From contig NC_067204.1 in NCBI RefSeq assembly GCF_026262505.1, positions 8,093,797 through 8,157,796 on the forward strand: a stretch of DNA of 64,000 nt. Reading direction: 5' to 3'. The notes beneath the pieces were generated by a model. That model saw only the letters and a program-made list of their open reading frames with translations. It made no database searches and was not told where the DNA came from. The position numbers and the translations under genes are program-made. This document shows positions 17,971 to 28,629 of this stretch, piece after piece (positions within the stretch are counted from its first letter, which is position 1; each line of letters starts with the position of its first letter). Origin of the DNA: Trichomonas vaginalis G3. Lineage: Eukaryota; Parabasalia; Trichomonadida; Trichomonadidae.

Positions 17971-19611
17971 TTATACATTTCTATTCATCAATATTTCATC
18001 ATATGAACTTCTATACTGTGGTGGTGTACCTGTTGGATGATATTTCAAACCTTCATCCGGTGTCCATGTCCAATATGTAGTCCTAGTAAACCAAACCTGA
18101 GGAGGATTTGTCACTTTTGAACAGTAAGTGTCATTTTCACCCTGAATGATTGGATAAGCTTTCACTTGTACTGTAACTTGTGAGTTGAAAGTTTCTAATC
18201 CATCAAAGAATATACCCGCTCCATCACGTTGAACTGGAATAGTGCATAAGAATGAAGTTTGGTCTTTCCATGTTCTAGCTAATGGTGCGCCATCATCATC
18301 ATTCAGTGGTCTAGTTAATGAGTCCTCGTATTCTTCTGTGCATTCATTCACTCCATCTAAATCAGAAGCTTGAAGCATACGTGTAAAGAATATGTCACCC
18401 ACTGTGGTCATCGCTTGATCGGGGAAGTTTCTGGAATCTATAGTGACCTGAAGACCTCGAAGCATTGGATTTTCTAAAACCGTTCTTTGCATTGCATTCT
18501 TCGGAAATGTTAACACAACATCTGTAACATTATGAAGAGCGTATGAGAAATCTGAGCTAATACCTTCAGGAGTGATGCAACCTCCATTTAGTGAACGAAC
18601 GTCAATATGTTGAGCTGGAATCATGAATGGATCTTCCTTACTAAATAAACGTGGTATTGCTTTAACTGATTCTTCAATTAAACCATATCCTGGTGTAATG
18701 CATTTATCCTCTAAAACTTCCATCTTTGTGCATGAAATAATAACGTCTTCAACTGTTGCGTCAGCAGATGTAGTGGCTAAGCTTGTAATTAATTTGGCAG
18801 GAAGTCCGATTTGTTGGAATTTGCGATCATATTTATAAACATGATTCATAATCTTTTCATAATTTTCATCAGTTATCTTTTCATAAACGTAATTTTGTAA
18901 ATCAGCAACTCTTAACGGGTCAACCTGACAAAATACTAAAGTATCCCTGAAAACATAATATTTAAGAATGATTTCACCAAATGATTTAGGATAATCATCG
19001 AACGCCTGAAATGCTAACAAATCATTTACTGGAATAATCATATCAAAAGTGACATCAACTTCTTCATTTGCTTTCTTGAAAACTTCTGAAGGGTCAATAT
19101 ATTTTCCACATACTGAGTTATCATATTTTTGAACATTATTATATAACGAATGAACAAACTTTTTAACTTTCCTTTCTGATTTTGGTTTATATGTTGCAAA
19201 TGCGAAAGATTCACGGGCGCAATCCATCTGAAGATAACCGGCATCACCTCTTTCGGTTTCTACTTCTAATTGTTTAAAGCTTTGATTTGATGATTTGTAA
19301 CCAACGAATAAACGCATGCATTTAAAAGTGGCATCACATGTGAAAGCTTTATTTGAAACTAGAGTTGCTTTAACTTTGCGTTTAATATATGTGTCACCTA
19401 ATTGGTTCACATCATGAGCCGGATTTGTAATTCTTAAATGAGTTTGTTTATCATCAAAATATGGAGCATCAGAGTCATAGCATGAACTTTCAAGTTCTCT
19501 ATAATATCTTCTACCATCATTCTTTGCGAATATTTCATTTATCTTTTCGAATGAATGAAACACATTTCCATTAATCGGTTTAGTGTTTGGCACCAAATAG
19601 TTAGTCGTCAT
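17971..19611 (-). CDS. Major capsid protein, double jelly-roll type (546 aa)
   Basis: It has the length and composition of Polinton major capsid proteins, is beta-rich, and has no transmembrane segment or signal. The start MTTNYLVPNTK at ATG 19611 fits. Segments such as NVTDVVLTFPKNAMQRTVL and GLQVTIDSRNFPD in the C-terminal jelly roll are of the kind conserved in trichomonad Maverick capsids (from memory of the family, not a search). The gene order MCP, ATPase, minor virion genes supports it. The frame is fully open. Confidence 0.75.
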   Translation of the reverse strand: MTTNYLVPNTKPINGNVFHSFEKINEIFAKNDGRRYYRELESSCYDSDAPYFDDKQTHLRITNPAHDVNQLGDTYIKRKVKATLVSNKAFTCDATFKCMRLFVGYKSSNQSFKQLEVETERGDAGYLQMDCARESFAFATYKPKSERKVKKFVHSLYNNVQKYDNSVCGKYIDPSEVFKKANEEVDVTFDMIIPVNDLLAFQAFDDYPKSFGEIILKYYVFRDTLVFCQVDPLRVADLQNYVYEKITDENYEKIMNHVYKYDRKFQQIGLPAKLITSLATTSADATVEDVIISCTKMEVLEDKCITPGYGLIEESVKAIPRLFSKEDPFMIPAQHIDVRSLNGGCITPEGISSDFSYALHNVTDVVLTFPKNAMQRTVLENPMLRGLQVTIDSRNFPDQAMTTVGDIFFTRMLQASDLDGVNECTEEYEDSLTRPLNDDDGAPLARTWKDQTSFLCTIPVQRDGAGIFFDGLETFNSQVTVQVKAYPIIQGENDTYCSKVTNPPQVWFTRTTYWTWTPDEGLKYHPTGTPPQYRSSYDEILMNRNV

Positions 19612-19680
19612 TTATTAATAAATAAAAAATCAAAATTAAAAGATGAAAATGAATTTTTAATTTTAATGAAATAATCAACT

Positions 19681-19893
19681 ATGGCTGCAGGATTCTTTAA
19701 GAAACTGTGGGATAAAGTAAAAAGAGGAGCGCATAAAGTTTGGGAAGGGATTAAGAAAGGAGCAAATTGGATATTTAAGAATAAAGAAGCAATTAGTGAC
19801 GTTGCTGAACAAATAGCACCTAATGTTCCGGTAAGGGAAGTATTAAATAAAGGAGATAAGGTTTATCGTCGACTACAACCGATACTGAGATAA
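19681..19893 (+). CDS. Cationic amphipathic peptide, candidate membrane-active virion protein (70 aa)
   Basis: MAAGFFKKLWDKVKRGAHK... forms a Lys-rich amphipathic helix with Phe/Trp on one face, followed by a second helix (WEGIKKGANWIFKNK). The first ten residues are identical to those of the convergent gene at 19914-20150. Adenovirus protein VI and melittin-like virion peptides of adintoviruses have the same type of N-terminus and help in membrane rupture during entry. That role is inferred here. Confidence 0.6.
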   Translation: MAAGFFKKLWDKVKRGAHKVWEGIKKGANWIFKNKEAISDVAEQIAPNVPVREVLNKGDKVYRRLQPILR

Positions 19894-19913
19894 AAATAAT
19901 ATTTATTTTTCCA

Positions 19914-20150
19914 CTATCTACCCCCTATTTTATTAAGTATTCCTTCAGCAATTCCACCAACTGCGTTACCTGCTTGTGCTCCCATCGCCGGATTACCTGC
20001 TTTAGCACCTAATACTCCTCCTATGATAGTTCCTGCCGTTTTCGCTACTGGTGCCAAAAAGTTTGCAACGGGTTTAATAATCTTTTGATGAACCCAACTT
20101 GCAGCTTTCTTAATTCCTTCCCATAATTTTTTAAAGAATCCTGCAGCCAT
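19914..20150 (-). CDS. Cationic amphipathic peptide with Gly/Ala tail, candidate membrane-active virion protein (78 aa)
   Basis: Starts MAAGFFKKLWEGIKKAASW at ATG 20150, then a Gly/Ala-rich hydrophobic tail (IIGGVLGAKAGNPAMGAQAG). It shares its start with the neighbour at 19681 and converges on it with a 20-bp gap. An amphipathic helix plus a glycine-rich segment is what membrane-lytic capsid peptides look like. The function is inferred. Confidence 0.6.
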   Translation of the reverse strand: MAAGFFKKLWEGIKKAASWVHQKIIKPVANFLAPVAKTAGTIIGGVLGAKAGNPAMGAQAGNAVGGIAEGILNKIGGR

Positions 20151-20217
20151 CTCTGATTTAATATTAATTAAAAAATATATTTCATCACTTATATTCTAAT
20201 TTTTTATTTAATGATAA

Positions 20218-20613
20218 ATGAAACCGATTTTAAAAATAAATGAAACAAAGGAGGAAGAAATAAATGAAAGTGAAAATGTTCAACAAAAAATAAACGTTGT
20301 TAAACCAATTACTGAAATAAAAATTTTTTCATCTGTTGAAGAATTTAATGACTATTATGCTAATAATAAAAAATTATTTGAAGAATTGACAACATGTAAA
20401 TTGAATAAAATGTTTAAAGTTGAGGACAGAGTCCAAGACCCAGAGGGTCATGGATTCAAAATTTCAAAAATAAAAGGTGTTGTTAGTTTAAAATCTATTC
20501 CTCAATCAAGAATCACCTCATTAATGAAAATTGATGATTTAACAAAAAGAATAGAAATTATTGAAGAAAGAATGAATCAAATAATTGATTTCATAAATTC
20601 AAATAATCATTAG
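20218..20613 (+). CDS. Maverick protein of unknown function (131 aa)
   Basis: An acidic N-terminus (NETKEEEINESENVQQ), a central block FNDYYANNKKLFEELTTCKLNKMFKV followed by FKISKIKG, and a C-terminal coiled coil (MKIDDLTKRIEIIEERMNQI). It is the last gene before the right TIR. No known domain; oligomerisation through the C-terminus is likely. Confidence 0.5.
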   Translation: MKPILKINETKEEEINESENVQQKINVVKPITEIKIFSSVEEFNDYYANNKKLFEELTTCKLNKMFKVEDRVQDPEGHGFKISKIKGVVSLKSIPQSRITSLMKIDDLTKRIEIIEERMNQIIDFINSNNH

Positions 20614-20639
20614 TTTCTTAAAGTTCTATGTTGATTCTG

Positions 20640-21379
20640 AGACATGAATTTTTAAAGTTTATTTTTTATTTTTTTTATTTTTTTATTTCATTATGGTAGT
20701 GAATCTTTCATTCATGAATGATAATTATATCTAATTTCTTTTACTCTCTCGTATATACTAGATTTAAAGAATTCAGAACTTTTACCATAATCTCCTAAAT
20801 GTTTTCTAATCTTATCGGTTTTCCATTCATTATATGAAACTGTATAAACTTTATCTTTATCTTTACACCTTTCATCACTTCCAATATATTTATATCTCAG
20901 TTTTGATTTAGTATTTTCATAATCATTAACGTTTAATAATTCACAATCTTCCTTTTTAAATAAATGTTTCACATATTCAGGATTTATCATTCTGTAATAT
21001 TGTTTTCCTTTAAATCTTTGAATGTAAACAGGAACACCATCCTCTAAAATTCTATTATCCACTTTATCTGGTTTTACTTGTTGGGTCATTTATGTAAGAA
21101 TAAAAAAATAAATTATTTTAAAATTAATGTTAAAAATTAATGTGTTTATTTTTTTAAAAAAATTATTTTTTATTTCATTATGTATGGGCTGAGTGTAAAT
21201 GTCTTACAATTTTGAAAATTTTTTAAATCTTGATTTATTCAAAAACGTAAGAATAAAAACCGTAAGAATTCATACATTTTTTACTTCATATGTTAAAAAA
21301 AATGATACAAAATCGTTCAATATTGTATGAATTCTTACGTTTACAAAAAAAGTCACAAAACCCATCAATATATACTACT
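20640..21379 (-). repeat. Maverick 1 right terminal inverted repeat (740 bp, full-length copy)
   Basis: This is the intact counterpart of the left repeat and contains the full 125-codon TIR gene on the minus strand. By eye the shared parts are nearly identical, which suggests recent insertion or homogenisation before the left-end deletion. Confidence 0.9.
20712..21089 (-). CDS. TIR-encoded protein, right full-length copy (125 aa)
   Basis: Lies wholly in the right TIR, reading inward. Starts MTQQVKPDKVDN at ATG 21089 after ATTCTTACATAA. It is basic and Tyr-rich, with no recognised domain. Because the gene lies in the inverted repeat, every intact element carries two copies reading toward the middle; here the left one is truncated. 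Confidence 0.6.
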   Translation of the reverse strand: MTQQVKPDKVDNRILEDGVPVYIQRFKGKQYYRMINPEYVKHLFKKEDCELLNVNDYENTKSKLRYKYIGSDERCKDKDKVYTVSYNEWKTDKIRKHLGDYGKSSEFFKSSIYERVKEIRYNYHS

Positions 21380-21385
21380 TTCAGT
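21380..21385. repeat. Target-site duplication, right copy (TTCAGT)
   Basis: Identical to 7344-7349 and directly abuts the inverted terminus ending at 21379. Confidence 0.9.
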
Positions 21386-21950
21386 ATATATTCTAATAAA
21401 TTTTCTTGATTTATTCCTTTAAACTCATATTCATTTCAATTTCTCATCACATAAGTTATACATTCATTATAGTTAAAACTTTTCAAATCCTTCCAATGGA
21501 ATTTTTATCAAATAATTTCGCTCAATTCCAAGTTTGAAATCATCGATATTGGAGAATAATACTTGTCCTAATCTTTATTGAGTTTTCCACTAAGCTATTC
21601 AAGTCTTATGGCTAATATATCTTCAAAATTATTATTTATTATATGTCTTGGCATAAATAGACACCATTTCCTAATATAAAATCGTTTAAAATTCATTTCC
21701 ACTCAAATCTAGTTAAATTTATTATAATATTATTATCAATATAATTCCTTTACTCATAAATCACTCATTATCTCACACATATGATATAAGCTGAGCTAGT
21801 ATAATCTAAATTTTTCATTATTACTCCTTGAATCAATCTGCATGGGGAACCCTGAGTGACTTCTAATATTTTAGATTTTATATTTTGGAATTTGGAGATA
21901 TTCGCCGTTATTTCTCCAAACGAGATCGTTAATTTATTCTCTAATGTTAC
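21386..21950. other. AT-rich host intergenic DNA
   Basis: No gene or repeat stands out between the Maverick target duplication and the MITE-like element at 21951. Confidence 0.5.
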
Positions 21951-22671
21951 ATATTAAGTTCTGTCAAAATGTAAGCTATTGAATTTTTTGAGAGGGAAAT
22001 AATCGTCGAGGAAGTAAAAAGTGACGCTTTAGGAAATATTATTAGAAATATGATAATAAATATATTTGGAAAAAATATGTTTTTTTCAAAAATTGAAATG
22101 TTCATAGAATATTTTGAAATATGTAGGGAATTAAATTCGGTAATATATGATAAACAGGATTTTTAAATTTCAAGGAAAAATAGCTTTTGTGAATACTTTT
22201 GAGAACTCTTCTCAAAGATCATGATTCAAATATATTAAGGAGCCAAAATATTAGAGATGAGTTCACAATCAAAATTTTCTCACTTTTCTTCCAAATTGAC
22301 ATCCTTACTCACCACTTTCAAGTTTTTCATACATATATCTTACCCATTCATTTGGAATACGAGGTCTCGAGTTTTCGTTCATTTTTTTTACTTTACAAAA
22401 CTGTTTATTTTTCAGAATTTTTAAATTTGAAAAAATCCATTCTATATCAGATAAATAATATATTATTTTTCAATCAAAATATTTTGATTATCATCTCAAA
22501 AGTGTTCTCAAAACCTAGTTTTTCTTATTTTGGATAATCTTAATATTTATATTATTATAAACTAATTCAACACCATATGTTTTTGTATACTTTTACAAAA
22601 AAATTGATAGATTTGTGATACTTCCCCCGACGATAGAATTGAATAGCTTACATTTTGACAGAACTTAATAT
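21951..22671. mobile_element. MITE-like element with about 35-bp terminal inverted repeats
   Basis: The left end begins ATATTAAGTTCTGTCAAAAT and the right end is its reverse complement (ATTTTGACAGAACTTAATAT). Similarity continues inward over TGTAAGCTATT(G/C)AATT and ATCGTCG(A/G)GGAAGT, with a gap. The inner sequence has only short AT-rich open frames (22199-22537 is not convincing), so this is a non-autonomous DNA transposon. The edges allow a TA target duplication. Confidence 0.6.
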
Positions 22672-24017
22672 GGAACACTAATTCATAAAAAACGCATACT
22701 TTATTCTTAGTTCTCAAAAAAAAAATATTGGTACTATACGACGAAGAAAGGCCTGTTCATATGGTAATCGATGTTAAGATTACCGCACGGAATCCACGTA
22801 GTGGTCATCTTTTTTAGAAAATTCAGAATAAATAATAACTTGTTCTTGAAATTTTTTAACATTCATGAGATACTTCGCACATCAAACATCCACCCCCATA
22901 TAGTAAGTGTCCATCGCCAAAATCAAAAATAATTGGTAAAAATTTTGCTAGTCTACCTTTAATCATATTCAAATATCGTTAGTTTTGATTGATATATTGA
23001 TGCCTGAGTATAGGCAGAATTACGCGAGCTGCTCGGCGTGCACTTTTGGAAGGGATATTTAATGAAATTGAAAACGAATTTTTCTTTTGACAATTTATTG
23101 TTCATTGTATAACGTGTACAATATGGATCCATCAAATTGCATTAAAAATTATAATGAACATTTTCGTTTGGCCGGACAATGAAAAAGGTAATAGAATTTT
23201 CTTCTTTCAAATAATTGATCACAAAAATTTTGCTATTTTTCTAGTAAAAAATTCTGTGCATATGACAGAATAAGATACGAAAAAAAATTCTCTTCTTTTT
23301 TTTTCTATCGCCGAACTCTCAATATGAAAATTGAGATATTATAGAATTAATTGCCTGTCAGCTTGTATAAATTAATAATGGAAAACTATAATTTTATACA
23401 TTCTCGATGAGGATTTAAAAAAAATCGATTGAACGGTTCGATCGATTTTCTTTTTTTCCTAAAATCCTTATTGTTCATGGGTTTGTGATCGAATTCTTAT
23501 AAAGTATCGGCTTTTCATCGCAATAATTTCTATATAAAGAATGTTCGTAGTAGAATTTAATATTTATAATTTGATATTTAATACTCAATCAAATGTCTAT
23601 TACAACAAAATTTTGCGTAAGTTTTGAGAATGAAAAAAAATTCTTCTCAAAACTTACGCAAAATTTAATTCAATTCAATACTTTACATTTCATTGAAAAT
23701 AAATATCATAAGATAGTTTTTTTTTTGAATTGTAATAACTGCATAATTTTAATATAATTCATATATATACCATTTCACATACACCCAAAGGTACATTTCA
23801 AATTTAGATAATGTCATACAAATGCACGTTATTGCAAAGTTTAGTTTTGAGAATCATTTCAATTTAACAATTCAATTATATTTATAAATTTTGAATATTC
23901 ATTTTAATCTCTAAGTATCATATATCAATGATTTTTATTTTTACAAAACACTAAAAGTATTCAAAAAAATAAAATATCATATTGAATTTCGATATCAATT
24001 TTTTCTATCCTTGACTA
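22672..24017. other. Intergenic region with two hairpins
   Basis: No gene seen. It contains a hairpin at 23411-23469 (AGGATTT/AAATCCT with inner AAAATCGAT/ATCGATTTT) and a strong hairpin at 23608-23666. Position 22765-22787 has GGTAATCGATGTTAAGATTACC, another small stem. Confidence 0.5.
23608..23666. repeat. Perfect 23-bp stem hairpin upstream of a surface-protein gene
   Basis: AAATTTTGCGTAAGTTTTGA (23608 on) has its exact reverse complement ending at 23666, with a 13-nt A-rich loop. It lies about 350 bp before the ATG at 24018. It could be a terminator of an upstream transcript, a fold-back element or a regulatory structure. Confidence 0.7.
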
Positions 24018-27000
24018 ATGCTTTATCCTTTACTTCCATTTCTTTTCCGATATTCATTTCAGGTCAAATTTGATGGTCCCATAGTTTATTGTGGTGTTAT
24101 ACGCGGATTGAACGATGGTAAAACTTACCTTACTTACGACGACACCGACGGAAATGAAGATTTTTCTATAACTATTAATGGTGGTTCAACTCTGCAACAT
24201 TATAATTCGAAAGATCAAGGTCTTATAAAAATCCCTTGCGGAAATGACGAATTGAAAGACTTACCTGCCGGCAATTACTCTATTGTAATTCATCAAATTC
24301 GTGATGGAGTAATAGTGAAAAATTATACTGGTTACAATTTGACAATTGTTCCAAACTTTCAAATTTCTAATATTACGGTTATAACCCCTCTTGTTGAACC
24401 AAACGGTTTTATTAATATATCACATTTACTGACAATTCAAGATGTTTATACGATTAGGTTTCAGATATATACTGATCTCTTTGTTCAACCAGATTTTTTT
24501 AATTGGTATCATGAAAAGATATATAATAAAGATACTGGACAGACCGAATACGTACCAAAAACATTAAATAATTCGGAATTTTTTAGAAAATTAAAATATC
24601 AGGCACTACGTAGTCAACTCATTCCAGCTATGGCGCATCAATTGAAAGACTTTCCTGTATGGGACTATTACCAACTTAAAAGTGACACACCAACTGGCTT
24701 CATTAATATGTCTATATGGGATAGGACTAACTTTGCATTTTCAAACTATTTGAACTTCACAGTAGAGGTTAGAAATAAGCCTATAACCCTTTTCCGAGCA
24801 CCTTACCCAAACAAACTTCGAATTAACCAAAACTTTACTCTGCATATCAAAATGTGGCAAATAGACCCGGATATTAATTACAATATATATTAATGGTTCA
24901 AAGTTTAATGCTACATGGTCTAGTGAGGAGATTCAAAAGGAAATGGATATTAATGTAGTTTATTTTGATCACCAAATTACGGCCCGTTCAATCGCCGGAG
25001 ATTATTATTTGGGGGGATACTCAACATATAAAGATGTAATAATTGGACAAACAAGACGTACAGCCCAGAAAATTCCAGTCAGAGCTCCACCAGTTGTTGA
25101 GAATGTGACAACTGAAAGCAGCAACATCTTGAAATCATCAAATTCTATAACATTTGGAATTTCATATACTGATCTCGATGCAACAGATAATATTACTGCC
25201 TTCTATAAGATTGATGATGCTGCTAATTACACACAATACAATGAAACTTTCCATATTACATCTTCAACTGGAACACTCACTCTTACATGTGATTTACCAA
25301 GTGAACGCACTTTAGGTGAGCATAAAATATATGTCATGCTTGTAGATTCGAATGATTTTGAATCTAACACAGATAAATTCCTGAAATTCTACATTAGGGA
25401 AAAACCACAACTCACTATTGATTCTATTGACAAATTATATTATCTTCCAGGTGAATCGTTCATTGCAACTATCAGCATTAGCGACCAAGATCAATCTGAT
25501 TCTGAGAAGATCGAATATCGTCTTGAAAGTGCATCTGAATATACAACACTCAGTGAAGGTGTTTCAGCATCTAATAGTATAAGGTTGCCATCAATCACTA
25601 TTCCAGAAAATTCTTCATCTAGCCCGCTTAAATACATGATACGTGTTACAGATTCATATGGCTTTTCTGACGAAAAATCTATTGATGTTCCTCTCCACTT
25701 TAAGCCAACAATCACAATTGATGAGATACCAACCAAAGAATCATTTGTTCATGGTGACAATATTATTATTCACGGCAAAGCAACAGATGAAGACGAAGAT
25801 GATGTTGTTACAATTACATTAAATGTCAACAATGATCATTATACAACAACAGTATTAGCTAATGGAACTGATAAGAGTTTCTCTTTTAATGTTCCTGTTA
25901 AACAAGAATATGCAATTGGAACACTCTCCATCACCGTCACAGGTGTTGACTTATACAGTTTAGATTCTAATCAAGTCGATCTTTCTAAGCCATTGTATTT
26001 CATCCCAGTTATTACATCTGTCCAAACTGTTGACCAACAATATGTTTCACCATCTAACACGATCAAGATTAAAGTATCCATCCAGGATTTAGACTCAAAT
26101 GATCAACTGACAGTTTATTACAAACGTCAGTCAGACACCGAATTCACATCATTGCCAGCTCTTCAAACAGCAGACAGAGAAGGAACTTTCGACATCCCAA
26201 TCTCAGAAACTGCTACTACAGGTGATTTCACAATCACTTTCAAGGTCACAGATAGCCATTCGCTTACATCTCAGCCATCACCATTTGTTGTACAGGTCAG
26301 AATTCCTCCAAAGGTTCAAGATCTTAGTCCAGAAAAACCATTCTTTTCTCGTGGCGAGTCTGTTGTTGTCAAAGGAAACATTGTCGATCCAGACTCTAAT
26401 GATGAATTTACAATCACAATTAAGTTTGGTGATTTAACTAATAGTAAGACAGTTCAATCCGCAGGAGAAACAACACCATTCTCTATTCCTTTAGATAATG
26501 TTCCTATTGGTGATTTAACAGCCGAAATATCTGCTGTTGACAAATTTGGTTTTGATTCGAACAAACCAACTGTTGCTGTCAAAGTCAGAGTTGCGCCAGT
26601 AATTTCAGATCTTTCCATTGCAGCCAATAAATACAAGAGAGGTGATGAAATTACATTAACTTTCAAATTACTTGATGAAGATATCAATGATTACGTTACA
26701 TTTACTGGTGACATTAGTTCTGCAGCTTTCAAAGATGAAAACCATGTTCCAACAACAACAACAGCAAGAGAAACAACATTGAAGGTTGTGATTCCAGAAG
26801 AATCAAAGTCAGGAGAAGATTTAGTTCATCTCAAAGCTATTGATTCCCAAGGATTGGTTTCGAATGAATTAGAACATCAGATTTACATACTCTCCAATCC
26901 ATCAGTTAAATACGAAGGTAAGAGCAATGATGGAAACTCCAAGCCATACGATAATGTAACAATTTACTTCTCAGTTACAAATCCAGATCCAGATGAAACA

Positions 27001-27840
27001 GTCAGTGTTTACATCAAGATCGATAGTGGGGAAAAGATCTTCGTAGGAAATGTTACATCTCCAGCTGAAGATGTCAAACTTAACTACACATATACAGTTC
27101 CAGGAAATCAGCCAAATGGAACAATTCCATTCACAATCATTGCAGAAGATGATAGTGGCCTCTCTAACACAACAAATGGAGACATTACAATTGTCGATCA
27201 TCCACCAATTACTGTTCTTAATAAGAACATCAAGACAGTGAAACAAAATGATACAGTCACAATTGATTTTGATGTCAAAGACTTAGATCCTGGTGATACT
27301 GTTTCTGTCTACCTTGTAATTAGTCGTGAAGATTCTTACTCGAAAGAATACGTTCTTTTTGAAAAAGATGCTACACAACAAGAATTTGTAAGTCATCATG
27401 TAAACATTACAATCCCTGAGGACATGCAGGATAACGAGTACAAGCTTTCAATCAAGGCAATTGATAGAGCAGGACTCGAATCAACCGATGAAAATAAGAT
27501 TCTCGTCAACTCAAAGGCCCAATTTGGTCAAGATGGTTCATCATCCAAATTTGAGATTCTTGTTGACAGGAAATGGGTCGTAGTTGTTATAATCGCATGT
27601 GTGTTGGTGTTGGTATTGATAATTGTATTAATTATCATTATCGTATGCATCCCACCAGTTGTCGAGAAAGAAGAGGATTCTATTGAACAAGTCGAAGAAG
27701 ACTACCCTGAAAAAGAGGATTCCGGTGAGACTGTTGATATAAGCTCGGATGATGTTGTGTTTGATGAAGGTGAACCATTGGAAGACTCAGGTGAATCGTT
27801 CTCGGTTTCCTCAGAAGATGTCGACATTGATCAATTTTAA
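24018..27840 (+). pseudogene. Large surface protein with eight cadherin-like/Ig-like repeats, one frameshift
   Basis: Two adjacent open frames (24018-24893 and 24943-27840) read as one protein of about 1270 residues if one shift is allowed in the ATATAT run at 24884-24892; the second frame is open back across the gap. The first part has a hydrophobic start (MLYPLLPFLFRYSF). The second has eight units of about 100 residues, each with a D-x-D-x-x-D-x-(V/I)-T pattern (such as DPDSNDEFTI and DLDPGDTVSV), as in CADG/cadherin-like domains that bind calcium. Then come a transmembrane helix (VVVVIIACVLVLVLIIVL) and a 75-residue acidic cytoplasmic tail. A likely adhesin-type membrane protein. The shift may be real or a sequencing error. 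Confidence 0.7.
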
Positions 27841-28185
27841 ATTATAATTTTTTTCTATATATTTTATAAAACTTTCTATATATGTTAAATTAGAATGATG
27901 TTTTTTGACTCTTAGTAAGTCCTGGAGGAATCTGGAACAGTTATGAAATTTTGGAGATGTAATTTGAATCAATACTGAGATGTTTAAGCGCGAAAATATG
28001 TAGAAACAACATTGCTTTTCAAAATCATGAAAAGAAATTTAAAAATTCATGATGCTAATCAACATTAAGATTTATTTAGAATTTATAAGTCTGAATTTGT
28101 AAGCAGAAACATGTGCAAGGTGAAATCTTTCTTGGGAAGCACAGAGATAAATTATAACAGGTACGATCAATTTAAAAAAAAATGA
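27841..28185. other. Intergenic DNA, no feature seen
   Basis: AT-rich, with no open frame of note or clear repeat. Confidence 0.4.
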
Positions 28186-28408
28186 GGTTGCACTGGAGTC
28201 GGTTTGCCAAAGCCCTCAATTTCGATCAATTGGGGTTTAAGGCTAAACTTTTTTTTCATATATTTCCATATTGAGTAAATATTTAGTAAATATTTTGATT
28301 GATCATATATCGCTATATGACTATATATCATATCCATAAAAATCATGGAAAAATATCTCGAAACCAAGGAAAAAAAGTGGGAGTGTCAAACCGATTACAG
28401 TGCACCCT
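28186..28408. mobile_element. Small MITE-like element (about 220 bp)
   Basis: Imperfect terminal inverted repeats: GGTTGCACTGGAGTCGGTTT at 28186 and, reversed, GGGTGCACTGTAATCGGTTT at 28407. The inside is AT-rich with no coding potential. No clear target duplication. Confidence 0.5.
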
Positions 28409-28629
28409 TGATAATTTTTTTTCTCCTCACAAAATACTTAGGAATTGAGTTTGAATAATTCTGAGAAATTGTAAAAAAAAATTGAAAAAGTTGTAAACTT
28501 GATATACGAATAGAGTTTTAAATAAGATCTAAATTAAACATGTATATATATACATTCCTCCAAACAATTTAATTATGCGTTGTAATGGAGGAAAAAAAAT
28601 AAAAAAATCCGCGCGAACAGAGCCAAATC

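Larger units (their letters stand above)
7350..21379. mobile_element. Maverick/Polinton 1, complete but internally decayed (14.0 kb)
   Basis: The element is bounded by inverted termini that begin AGTAGTATATATTGATGG. The flanking 6-bp sequence TTCAGT occurs at 7344-7349 and again at 21380-21385, a perfect target-site duplication of the length typical of Polintons. Inside are the diagnostic genes: protein-primed PolB exonuclease part, rve integrase part, packaging ATPase (frameshifted), major capsid protein and penton-like minor capsid. The right-hand block is mostly minus strand and the left-hand replication/integration block is plus. With polymerase, integrase and ATPase broken, the copy is probably non-autonomous, although both ends look usable in trans. 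Confidence 0.95.

Noticed and set aside
7640..21089. Retrovirus or adenovirus integrated in the genome
   Set aside because: The integrase and capsid genes suggest virus ancestry, but the 6-bp duplication, TIRs and gene set identify a Maverick/Polinton of the protist.
22199..22537. 112-aa ORF inside the MITE-like element
   Set aside because: Phe/Ile/Ser-rich translation of AT-rich DNA; no transposase motif.
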